This document shows positions 27,238 through 38,728 of a stretch of DNA of 64,000 bases, piece by piece. Origin of the DNA: Luscinia megarhynchos. Taxonomy: Eukaryota; Chordata; Aves; Passeriformes; Turdidae. Positions within the stretch are counted from its first letter, which is position 1. Each line of letters opens with the position of its first letter. A program made the translations under genes and the position numbers. Below the pieces are notes generated by a model. The model worked only from the letters and a program-made list of their open reading frames with translations, was not told the origin of the DNA and made no database searches. The stretch is taken from the NCBI GenBank assembly GCA_034336665.1, contig JAPFBE010000002.1, positions 16,966,906 through 17,030,905 of the forward strand. The letters run 5' to 3'.

Positions 27238-27603
27238 ATGCTTCACAAAGGGTGGGAGCAAGAAGCTGTGATGGTGAAGCTGAAAAGAGCAGGGAAGTTT
27301 GGGCAAATGTGGGCCTTGCTAACTGTGGCTCTTGTTCCCTGTTTCAGAGGTGATGATAGCACTGTGGATGACAGTCAAAATGCTCCTTCTCAGTCACCTA
27401 GTGGAACCAATATTTCTTGCCTTCTATTTTGTCCTTCTTTAGGTAGAAAACATGTCTCCTTCTCTGGCAAAGTCAGATTTGGGCAGGGTGTAGATGAGGA
27501 TGGTGAATGGGAGAGAACAAAGAGGATCTGCCATTTGCCTGGCCTTGGATCTGAACATTCAAACCAAACTGTCAGGTTTGGGAGTCTGGTTACAAAATTC
27601 TGA
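27238..27603 (+). other. 121-codon open frame, unproven exon candidate
   Basis: The middle part has exon-like properties: a CCTGTTTCAG acceptor at 27344, an acidic Ser/Gln stretch (GDDSTVDDSQNAPSQSPSG), then GRKHVSFSGKVRF. That last part contains two strings matching the protein phosphatase 1 docking pattern [RK]-x-V-x-F or K-V-x-F. A CAG|GTTTGG donor lies near 27572. Spliced after exon D, the joint codon would be TGA, so it does not fit the reconstructed transcript directly. It is probably a chance ORF. Confidence 0.15.
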
Positions 27604-29479
27604 ATAAAATGCAGTCTGTCTGCCCTTTGATTTAAGAGGAAGTCCAGCCAGTGAGGAATTTACAGTCATCATGTTTAATTCTTATGATGATGTGAATCAC
27701 TGTCTTGAGCTTGGGTTTTAAACAACTTGGTAACCCTTCAGTGTACTTTGTCTTCATAAGATTTTCAGCCTAGCATCTAAATCTCTCCCAGTTTTTGGTT
27801 TAGGTATCTGCTGAAGGCTGATGACTGAAAACACACCAGACTGTTTAATGGAATTAACCGTGGTGAAACTCCTGGTTCAGCTATTCTTTCTTGCAGCTGT
27901 ACTGAAGGCTATGTCTCTCTCACAATGTGAAGAGATGCTTTTCCTGGCTGTTAATTCTCCAGTTTAAACCACTGCAGGGGAAGAGAGCTGGGGATGGAAA
28001 AAAAAAATCCCATTCCTTCATCAGTCCTATTACTCGGAAATAGAGGGCAAGCTATTTTACAGAGCTTTTAACTAACTGCTAATGTAATTTGTTCTGCATT
28101 GTTTGCCCATTAATCCAAAAATTACTTTTCTCTTTGAAGCTTGCTTTATGTAGAGGAAACAATGCCACCCTTAACCATTATGTGTATCATTTTATGCAGG
28201 ATAAGTCTTTTATTTGCCTCCCATTTTGGTTAAATACAGGGACCTTTGAGCATCTTTGCTTGCTAAGTTATAATATTTCAAAGTTGGAATAATTTCCATT
28301 TCAAAACATTGTATCATGATCCTCATCTTCTAAAAGACACTTGGATCTATGTTCATACCACAAGTATTCAATTTAGCCTTAGATGTGCCAGGAATTTTGA
28401 GGAATGAAAGGATTCTCTTGACTCTTGGAATATGCCTTTCTTTCTCTGGCTTAAAATACATACATCTGATGCAGAGTTTGACCTACAAAATGTCAGAAGG
28501 TGAAAGATATGTATTCAGTCTGGTTTATCACACATTTCACTGTCCTGCACAGTGCATCTGGAGAAATTCTTCCTGATCTGCACATGCCTTATATACATAA
28601 GCACATAAAAAGACTTTCCAGTTTTCCTTGAGATAGTTATTAGAACCAGCATCTCCATGGTGGGAGTGTCTTTCTTATGCCTCAACTTTCAGAAAAAAAC
28701 CTGATATGACACATTAAAAGTTTTAAATCCATAATGCTTATTTTTTCCCCTGAAGATTAACACTGAATAAACACTGTATTTCCAGATTTGAGGTCCCGAA
28801 AGAAAGTCAGTCACTGATCCTAAAAATTAAATTAAATTCTAGTGGCTTTAGATGGAAATATGCTTCCTTGGTATTTTTAATCAGTCCCTGAGACTGATAT
28901 TATGATTATAGCAGGACTGTCCAAACAGGGGCCAAAGGAGTGACTACACCCAGCATCTCAGTGCCTTCCAGCAATTCCTTTTGATTGTGTATCCCCCAAA
29001 GCTTAGTGCCAGCTGTGTGGCAGTCACAGAGATGTGACTCTCTAGTGTACTGCCACCGATCTGTGGAGTCATGGGAGATTAAAAAGCCTACTCTAGTTCA
29101 TTTGTAAATTGGCTATTATTTTTAGTTAGTTCCCCAGGTGAAGGCATCCATGCTATGCTAATCAGTCTGAATTAATTCTAGGAGACAGTTTCAAGGCGGC
29201 GTATGGCAGGCTGGTGTCCCAGTGGTAGCTTCTCTCCTGTGTATTAGTGTGGAAACGTGTTACATTAAAAGCTCTGTTTATTAGACAATCCTGTTTCTCT
29301 GAAACACTGACTCCATTTAACCTACTGTGCTAGTTATTTTCCTAAAGATTCTCAGACCTGCATTTTTCTAATAAAAATTAACTCTAAGAGAAAAGATGAG
29401 TGGGTAGGAAATTCAATGAGATATGACTTGGACAACATGAGAAATTCTGAACTATGAAATCAAGTGACAAGAGGAGTAA

Positions 29480-29600
29480 TATTTTAAGCCTGGCCCACAC
29501 AAAACTGTGGCCATGTGGAATTTTCCCATTTGCCTTCACTGGGCTTTGGATCAGGCCCTGGAGATACCAACAATATTTCAAGGGTTTATGATCATTGCTA
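29480..29600. repeat. Probable ancient amniote interspersed repeat remnant
   Basis: CCTTCACTGGGCTTTGGATCAGGCCC-like sequence near 29533-29560 resembles a motif that I know as recurrent in old dispersed repeats of birds and turtles. The family name cannot be fixed by eye and the edges are uncertain. Confidence 0.4.
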
Positions 29601-30539
29601 ACTTTGGAAGCAGTGCCAGGCTTCAAGAATAGGGACTGCATTCCACATGCAGCAGGAATAGCCTTTTCCCTACTTTGAGTAATGTTACAGGAACAATAAA
29701 AAATTCTTGCTACTGGGAATGCCAGGCTCTGTGGGACTTGGATGGGACCTGACATTTATACAGTTCATCACTACTGTAGATCAAGGAATGCTACTTTTAG
29801 CAAAGAATGCATATTCATTCTTTTTTGTTAACCTTTGCTTCAGTGCATTCATGACAAGATTGTATGGGTATGTAGCTGTGTTTTAACAGTTTTTTAATTT
29901 CAGTTGTTGCTTGAAGCACTACTCTGGAAATTAGACACTTTTAGTAGTTCAATTATTGTTGATTTATTCATCCCTCTTGTAGATACAGTGAATGTAGTTA
30001 CTATAGTAAGGTTATCTAGTTCTGAATGCCAAATGCCAAGTTTCAAAGCTTACATCTTGGCAACTGCAAGACTTATTGGCTTGGAATTTGTCATGCCAGC
30101 AGTACTGCCTTGTAGCATTTATTTCACAGATTTTCATTAAATGGGGGAAGACGAGAGAATAGTGCTACTGGTGACATGATGCATCAAACTGTTTACTAAC
30201 ATTACAGGGAAATCAGTTCAAAAGAACCTAACTCCAGGCTTCATTCTGCCATTTTCCTAGACTTCATTGGAAGAATAGCAACAACACACTAAATATAAAA
30301 CATGTAAAAGTGCTAATTGGGAATTTATATTTTTTTTAATATTACCCAATTGGAAAACATCGGAAAGTGTAGAATAGCAAAATAATCTAAAAATACTGCA
30401 CAATGCTTTGAAGTTTCATTAACTTTGTTGTAATTTGACTTTTGGGGGCAGTGAGTCAGCAGAAACTTGCTAAAATTCCCCCACCTTTAGCATCTGCTCT
30501 GATTCTGCTGCTAGACAGCAAATCCTTCAGGAGCACAGA

Positions 30540-30605
30540 GGGGCAGATCCTCAGCTGAGGTAAGCTGTTGAAGTGCCATTTCCAGTGAAGTGATAGCAGT
30601 TTGCT
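30540..30605. repeat. Probable ancient amniote repeat remnant (CCTCAGCTGAGG type)
   Basis: It starts with GCAGATCCTCAGCTGAGGTAA, continues through a degenerate CCATTTCCAGTGAAGTG, and ends with GATAGCAGTTT. This follows the order of a palindromic dispersed amniote repeat in which CAGATCCTCAGCTGGTG is followed by a 'CATTGACTTCAATGGAG' core. It is similar in kind to the element near 46095. Confidence 0.4.
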
Positions 30606-31674
30606 TTGACTGAAGCATAAACTTTCCTGCTAACCTGCTGTAACACTTTCCATCACCCTGTAGACTGTCTGCTTGTGAAATATAATGCACCTAATGGCAT
30701 TTAAATTAGCTATCATTGGAGGCATCTGTCATGCTATAATCTTCCCCAGTCATTTGTAAGGCCCTCCATCTACCACTTAGCCTCCCTCCACTTTTCAGTG
30801 GCATCTCTTCTGCTGTTACCCTACTAAAACAGGTATCAGCTCTCACCTCCCTCTTGCCACTGCTTCCATGTGCAGCATTAACCCATGACTTTTACTCAGA
30901 GATAACTCCTCAGGATATCTGTGAAGTTTTTCCTCTAAACCCATCCTCCCCAAAAAGGCAGGTACAAATCATTAACATCTAGCTCTGTTTGGAGTGGTGA
31001 TAATCTGGATCTACAGAGACTAACATGCTGCTGTACAAAAGCAGCCCCCATACACAGCTTTCAGTTTAGGTTTGTGTTTAATCCTCCACTGTGCAGCTTC
31101 AGTGCTACAGTATAATCTCTCTGAAGCATGACTTGACAATTTTATTAGTTCGACCAGTGCCTTAGATGCTTACAGAATAACAAAACAAGGAATTTGGATT
31201 CACCATTTAGCAACCACAGAACTTCAGCTGAAGGTCAGTGTTATTGCACAGATCTGATTATAACAGCTCAGACAAAATCTGCAGTAGGTGTCTGAGTATA
31301 GCTGATACAGTCTAATACAGTGATCCATAATCAGCTGATAAATAATATTATGAACCATGAGCTGTTATTTCTGTTTCACTGGCTGTTGTCAACTAAAGAT
31401 TCTGTCTTTGTTTAGGATTAAAGTGAAAAATCGCAGACCTTTCCTTACTCCTTAGCTCAAAGCTTCTCCCAAAATGAACAAATCAAGATTTTCAACTGGG
31501 AAAAAGGACCATAAACTTTACTTCCACTGATTTTTTTTCCATAGGGGTTGAGGACATTTTGCACTCTATATGGAGATTTTGCACTGAAGCTTTCTTTATA
31601 TTTTATTCACCAAAATTTTAGGATTTCAGCTTTCCTTTTTTCATTGAGACTGCTTTTTTCTCTGGATTAAAATA

Positions 31675-31700
31675 AGTTTGTTTGTTTGTTTGTTTGTTTT
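31675..31700. repeat. (GTTT)n tetranucleotide repeat
   Basis: About six copies of GTTT followed by a T run. It is an ordinary short microsatellite. Confidence 0.9.
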
Positions 31701-33117
31701 TAGGAAACACAAAACTGAAATATATAAGATAGTAATATTATTTTGATCCATATTTGCATTTCTTATTGTCTTTGAGTCTCTGACCCACTTAATAACTCTC
31801 TCTTATTTACCTGCCTAATTGTGCGTATGAAATATTTTTGGTTTCAGTGCTGTCCTCTTTCCTTGTTAGTGGTTCACAGTTTTTCTCAGGCAGTTGGAAA
31901 ACACAGGCTGTGGCAGGATACTTTCTAACCCATGTTTGCCACTAACTGAATTATACATGGGTGGCATAGCACATATTCAGTCTTTCATCCTTATCAGTTG
32001 CTTCATCATTACTTTCAATCTTCAGTGAAAAATGTGACTAACATGTTGTGTGGTATAAATAGACACTGCAGTTTGAGATCATTTATGCATGGTTTGAATT
32101 TTGATGAAATTTTATACTGCCCCCTGGGCTAAACACTTAACCTAAGTGATTGTCCCAATAATTTTGTTGAATCAAACCTCTTCAGATGGAAGTTTTACCT
32201 TTCATTATCTTCTAAACTGTTTACTATAAAGCTTTCCAGGAGTGTTAGAAAGCAAATAAAAAGGGACACAGTTGCTGTTTATCAGTGATTTCTGTGAATC
32301 ATTACCTTGTCATTGTAAATGAATGGAAATAGGAAAATAAAATACTTCAACTCAAAAGATTTTTTTTGGGTGATCCCAGGTCATCCTCAGTATTTTTTTT
32401 TTTACACCTACAAAATTGGGTGCTATACAAAATGTGAAAGCATAAATGTAGATTGATATATTTATAAGTATTTGTGTATAAATAAATTTGCCTTTGGCAC
32501 TGGTCAATGTGCCAATTTATGTGATTCTTTATTTTAATTTCTTTGGTTTCTAATTAGAAACTTCTAGTTGCCACAGTTTCATGATCTTTGCATATCTATT
32601 TATTTGCTATTAAAATGAGTCACCAATATTTCTGTTATTTTTAAAAATGTTGCTCTAGCTCTATATTTGAGATAATTTTTATTTCAATGACAAACATTCT
32701 CTCCATGTAGCTTTATTGGTTTGGATGTTTAAAAGTCTGAAATTAATTTTTATAAGCTGAAAGCAATCACTGAACACTGACACTTTAAGCATTACAATAA
32801 TGCAGAAAATCGTCATTGACTCAGTTAAGATGTTCCTATTTCTTACAAGAGCCAATTACAATGCAGTGTTCTTGTTTTTCAACAAGAAAAGGGTCTTCTT
32901 TGGTTCCCATCTGGGTATTTTGTAGAGGTTTTCACTGTTTATAAGCATCAGGAGTTGTTGTTCAACCACTTCCTTCTTTCCCCTAGCCAGTCTTAGCAGT
33001 TCTAATTTGCTAATGAAATTTAGGTATTTCTCCACCCCCTAGAAAACAATATCTTTTTAAGAAAGCTGAAACAGGCAGTCCAGAAGAATTAAGTGACTTA
33101 GTTCAGACGAGCATGGG

Positions 33118-33678
33118 TTGCATGCCCACTGTGACAGAGGCAGGTCCTGTGACACCCTCTGTGGCCCCTGTCTCCTGGTCCCCTTGGCCAGGGTGGGACA
33201 TGAGGGGGATCTCCTACCCTCCCCATCCTCCTGGGTTTCTTTGGAGGAGCACTGGGTGCAGTTGGAGAGGGTGAGGGGATGTCACTCAGGTCTGGTCTCC
33301 CCCTTCCCCTTGGGATCCCTGCTCCTGAGGCAGGCTCTGTGCATGCCCATGTCCATGTGGTCTGTCAGCCCTTGCCTTGCACCTCGGTGCATTGGACTCT
33401 GCTACACCCCAATGAGGGGATCTGGCAAGAATGCCTCACACAGCATGGGGGCTTGTGCAGATGAACAGCTGGGTACTGCTGGGGGGAAAAAAGTTCAATT
33501 TTTCCAGCACCAAAATCTGAACATTTTATCAAGAAAAAGAATTCCCACAGAAAGGCAGCTTTCTGGCAAGCTCTGCCTGTCAGAAGTCTCAGCTCCCCTT
33601 CACACTGGAGTCTCAGTGGAAAATTTTATAGCTAGCCCTAGTGCAGAGTCTTTCAGAGGTGTTGAGCACCCACTGTGA
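33118..33678 (+). other. Longest open frame in the window (186 codons), probably non-coding
   Basis: The frame begins at an ATG at 33118 in a locally GC-richer block. The conceptual product is rich in Cys, Pro, Ser and Gly with no recognisable domain, signal peptide or membrane segment. No Kozak context, promoter or polyadenylation signal sets it apart. One open frame of this length is about what chance allows in 64 kb once local GC is raised. A lncRNA or unannotated microexon is not excluded. Confidence 0.12.
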
Positions 33679-36600
33679 CCATTAATTTAAATAAGCCCAT
33701 AATGTGGTTTGCATTTAATAAAGTTGCAGCCTCCACATGAACCAGGTTTACTGAGTGTTGCCTTCTTTCCTGCTGGGTCTGAGTCTGCTGGTCTGGATAG
33801 TGTAAGAACCTTGAGCTCAGCGCACACCTTCACTCCATTTCATTAGAAATATCTAAGAAAAGACTACAGACTGTGTGATTTCACCCAGTAGAGATGACTT
33901 TTATTCAGGGATAAGGATGCACACAAGAAAAGTGGCAAATAAATAGGTTTGTGCTTGGGAGAGGCCTTTTCGTTGTTTACCCTACTACTGACATATCAGA
34001 ATTGATAATTCTAATGAAAGCAATATACTGCTTTAGTACTTACACAGCACTAGAAAGACAGCATACTATTAATTCTAAAATCTTCAGAAGTAGTGGTAGA
34101 ATAAAAAGCCTCAAGTGCTTATGATGAAAATAAGCAAAATGAAAACAGATCGGGTGCTTCGACAATGTGATTTAGTTTTCAACTGGCTTCAGCAGGGCAG
34201 TAATGTCAGATAAGAAACTGGAAGTTTAGTTGCACTATTTACAAGAGGAAGTATGTGCTGCTTACAGAAAGGAAGTGTGAAAAGCAATGTCTGTCAGATT
34301 TGTCCACATTTACAGTGAGAGAGCCCAAGTAGCTGTAGCTCACAGCAAGTGTTCCTTACCTTTGGCATTCTGAATTTAAATGGACTGGTGATGGGGGCTT
34401 TTGTAGCCAAGCTGGTCTCACAGGCTGGCTGCCTATGTTTCCAGTGTTGTGTCATTTCACTCTGCTCCTAATGGACCTAACCAGTTTATTATTTTTCAAG
34501 TCTCTGTACCAAGCCCTTGTCTACAAATTGGGTCCCAGCTTATTTGCTGCTAAGGAGGAAAGGAAGATTTGTGGGAAAAATATTTCCAAAAGCCACTGAA
34601 GACAACTGACCAGGTCACTTTTAACTGATTAGACAGATCCACAATCACCTTTTAGCTGCTGTATTTGTGTAGTGAAAACTTGGGTTTGCCTTTCAGTAGC
34701 ATACAGGGATAATTTGCTAAGTGTAGAGCTCTCCTCTTCTCTGTCTCTGTCAGGGTTTTGCTGAGCATTTCCCTGTCCTCCCACACAGCTTCTGGCAGCC
34801 CTCTGTCCAAGCCAGAGCACAGCACCCTGTCTCACCATAAGGTCAGTCCCCAGATCCTTTGGATCACACACAATGGAAGATGCATTTTCAATTTGCACTC
34901 TTCACAATGAGTGCATTCTCAGTGCCCTGTATGATCTGTCACAGCACCTGCCAGAGCAGTGCCAGAATGGGTGGCACACCAGTATTTTACAGCCTGTCCC
35001 AAGCTGCCCACTGAAATGAAGGAACCATATGACCCCATAAGAATCAAGATTATGTGTGGTATTACTGCTGTGGTTGAGAGGGTTTTTTGACAAAGGGCTT
35101 TGCAGTGGAAAGCTGTGACTTTCCAAAAAATGAAATTGTGGGAAAGAATAATTGAAACAAAATTTGGACACCCTTGAAATATCCCGTATTGATATTTTAA
35201 AAAGAACATTTGTTCGAAATGGCTACATTTTAATGTATAAGATGGGTTAATTTTCTATTGAAAAGGTCAAAATAATTTCAAGCCACCTTAAATTAACAAA
35301 ACAGGTCTATTCACTATCCAAAATATCCATGCACAAACTTTTTTGTTTTCACCATTTTCATCTCAATTTTGGATCATAGTTCTCTTTTAAAACCTCCATA
35401 TGAAGAGGAAGCTACTTTTCATGCATCTCTATTCTGCAGTTAAAAACTTCTAAGAGATCTTCATGTATTAGTTAAGGTGAGGTCTCATGCAGCATGGAGT
35501 AAATAAGGTTATCTTTGTCTGCATTGGCCTTTACCTTGTGTAACTCCCACATCTCAGCAAAAAAAATTATTAGATTTTTCATTAAATAAGAACAAATGGA
35601 CAATAAGGACATATACACAACTTGCTACTGGCTTTATCTTGGAAAATATTCTTGTTGAATGTGCCTCAGCATCCTTATTGTATTCTTGTTACAATATGTA
35701 TCATGGAAAAATGTTATAGGTGCAGACCTTCACACTCCTTCTGCATCATATGAGTGGTTTCTTTATTCATGCTTGCAGACTCCCTCTCTGCCATTTCTGC
35801 CCATTCTCCTGTGTTCTCCCTGCTTTCTTGTTTCAGTTTCTGTCAAAATCAGTAGTTCCAGGACAATGATAGCTATGGTATTCCCTGGATTTTTAGTGCT
35901 GATTGGTTGGATTATTCAAAAATTATCACATAATGGAAAGAAATTCAGAGAAATGTTACTGAATTTTATGTTCGTTTCTCACCCAGCTTCATAGAACCTG
36001 GCTTTTCCCACATTCTTCCTTTTGGGCTTGGGTGAAAGCTGAAGACTTCCAGCATTTGTTCAAGATGTCTGGATCTCTGACAGCCCATGTGGCAATTCCA
36101 GGTGCATCCATTCAGCTGTACAGTCTTGCTCTACAGCACATGAGAAGGGACTGCTCTGTGCCCGAGACATGCTAAAGCTATTGTGTGGGGACTAATAGCC
36201 TTCAAATGTGCAAGGAATCTGTTGCTCTTGGACTTGCTGCACACTTACAGCTCTGTGGAACAGTCCTTCTCTGGTACTTCCTTTACTTTTGGGTTGAGTG
36301 TGTTTATGCTCTGCAGCACGTGCAAATCTGTTTCCTATCAAAAAGCCCAAGGATACTCCAAGCAGAATGGCAAAGATTATTTATTACAGAATGAAAAATA
36401 TCAAATATCTTAATGATTTTTTTCCAAAATCAGAAAGATCTGATATACTGTTTAGCAGTGATTTTCATTCTGCACAAAGAGCAGAATTTTCCAGTATGGC
36501 TTTGCATTAGTGGATTTATTACTGTGATCTGCTAGGGGGCTAATTTCTGAAACACATCAGTTAATCTATAAAACAACAGCCCCCAAAAAAATCACATTGA

Positions 36601-38641
36601 AGTCAAGATTTCTTCAGTTTCTGGAATTATGGCTTAGAGAATTTGCCAATAGGAAGTTCTCATATGCTATTTAATTTTGGGAATCCCATGGATTTTTGCC
36701 CTGGACTACAAACAGCAGATGCAATACATGACCCATATGCCTTCTCTTTGTTTCCTTTTATTCCCAGCTTCATGTAGGACAGAAACACCAACTGATGAAA
36801 TAGCAGTGGCAATTATAATGTTCCATTACATAAATTTAGATGAGCTTAATATACACTGTATAACAGTCTTGATCAAAGGATTTGCTGTCAGGCAGAGAGT
36901 TGACTAACAGGCAAATGATTGGAAACAGCTTTTTTTCCAGCCTGGATTGGGTGATAATAATGTGAAAAGAATGGAAGCTCTAAAAGGAATGCTCTTTCAC
37001 TGCCTATGTTGGAGCACATGAAAGCCCGTTGTAGGGTGGTAGAGGCTGTCTCTTTCTGAGGCTAGACCTGCTGGGGAAGCAGAGGCAGAGAGGCAGTCCT
37101 GGCTCACTGAAAGGAACTCTAACCAAGCCAAAGCAGTGCACAAGAGTGGCAAGAATATGCAGAAAGAATGATACATTAATGCTTTTTAAAGCTTGTACAT
37201 TTTTTGACCCCTATATGCCCCAGCAAAGATGCATCACTGACACAGAGCCATCACAATGCTGCAGTCTGGGAGGTTAGAACTGATTTGGAGAGGTTAAGGC
37301 AGCTGGGCTGCATGCAGCTCATTTTTCTGGAGGTCTAACACCCTTGGCCAGAAAGTATGCTGAGAGAGGCCAGGGAAAGTAATGTCAATTTTCTCTCCTA
37401 GAAATGCGACACAAGATCACTGAGACGAAGAAAGTGTGCCAGGGGTAATTTGACAATTGACACATCAAGGCTTAGAGGCTATATTAAAAGAACTATTAGA
37501 CATGTCAATTAATTTTCCTTTGCCTCATTAATGAGCATCTGAGCTATGCATCTTCTGTTTGAAGCAGCAAGTAATCATTTTTCTAGGTTCCTTCATGCTA
37601 CGACAAGTCACAGCCCTCTTGAGACACACATCAGACAGGGCATAATAGAGTATGATTATTGTTCCTAATTTCATGAGTGACTCTAAACTTTCAAACTGAA
37701 GGGAAATTTAATATTTATTTTGAATGTTAAATTATGCCTCTGAAAAAAGGAAATCTATACAATTCAATGTTTTTCAAAGCACCATGCTTGTTCCATGCTT
37801 TTAATTTGATTCTTTAGCAGTAACTGAGTTTATCCACTAACTCCAATCCCAGATTCCAATGAAAGCTCGAAAAGAAAAAAGGGGGAAAAACCCCCCAGCA
37901 ACCCCTGCCCCAAAACCAAAGCCAGAGCACACTCTTTCTTTTGCTATGGGAACTATGAAGTTGCTGACAACCTTCATTAAATGCCACAGCCAACTTCTGA
38001 CATGCTCAGCAGTGAGTCTCATGACCCACAAACAGAAAGCCAATCTAAATCATGGAGTGGTTGTATTTGTCTTTTGTGTCTAGAAACCCGCTGCTGGAAT
38101 TTGCTGAGTGCTTCTAAAAATGTAGCAGAAGGTTCACTGTCAAAAAGCATTGTCTTTGTAAATTTTACCTTCAAACCTTGAGCACAGCAAGCAAAAATTA
38201 TTTAACAAGCAGATAAAAAAACCCCACACAACACAAAACTAAACCACCAAAACCTTCTGCCTCTTTTTTTGGTGATGATTCAAAGTCTTTAAGCTGAAAG
38301 AATGACATCAAATATGACCTGAACAAATATGCCTTCAGGTTAAAACAGAAGCAAAATAAAAAGAAAAATAAAGTGGTTTAAAAAATGCTAAGGCTACACG
38401 ACTGAAACGTCCCTATCATGATACTAGATTTGAAAATCAAAATTTTGATGCAAATATAAGTTTGGATGCGTTGTGGATCACCTATGTTTTAGGTTGATCC
38501 TGAAAGAAATAAAGGTGATTAAAGCTACATACTAAGCATGAAAAAGAGGCTATGAAATGCAGAGAACCTGAGAGAGCATTATTGTCTGAACTGAAGAAGA
38601 GGTTTTCAGAGTAATCTGTATTCCGTAACCATAGTACTCTT

Positions 38642-38728
38642 TCTAGTTCTAGCTTTAGTTTTAGCTAGTCTAGTAAGTTTAGTTTTTTAGCTAGTTTAGT
38701 TTTTTAGCTAGTTTAGTTTTTTCTAGTC
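38642..38728. repeat. Minisatellite of AGCTAGTTTAGTTTTTT units
   Basis: Two exact 17-base units lie at 38689-38705 and 38706-38722. They are preceded by degenerate units (TTCTAGTTCTAGCTTTAG, then AGCTAGTCTAGTAAG) and followed by a partial one. The short CTAG core inside each unit suggests growth from a smaller TAG/CTAGTTT repeat. Confidence 0.9.

Noticed and set aside
35659..35994. 111-codon hydrophobic plus-strand ORF
   Set aside because: Hydrophobicity comes from T-rich codons. There is no acceptor or donor in a useful phase and no resemblance to the membrane exons.
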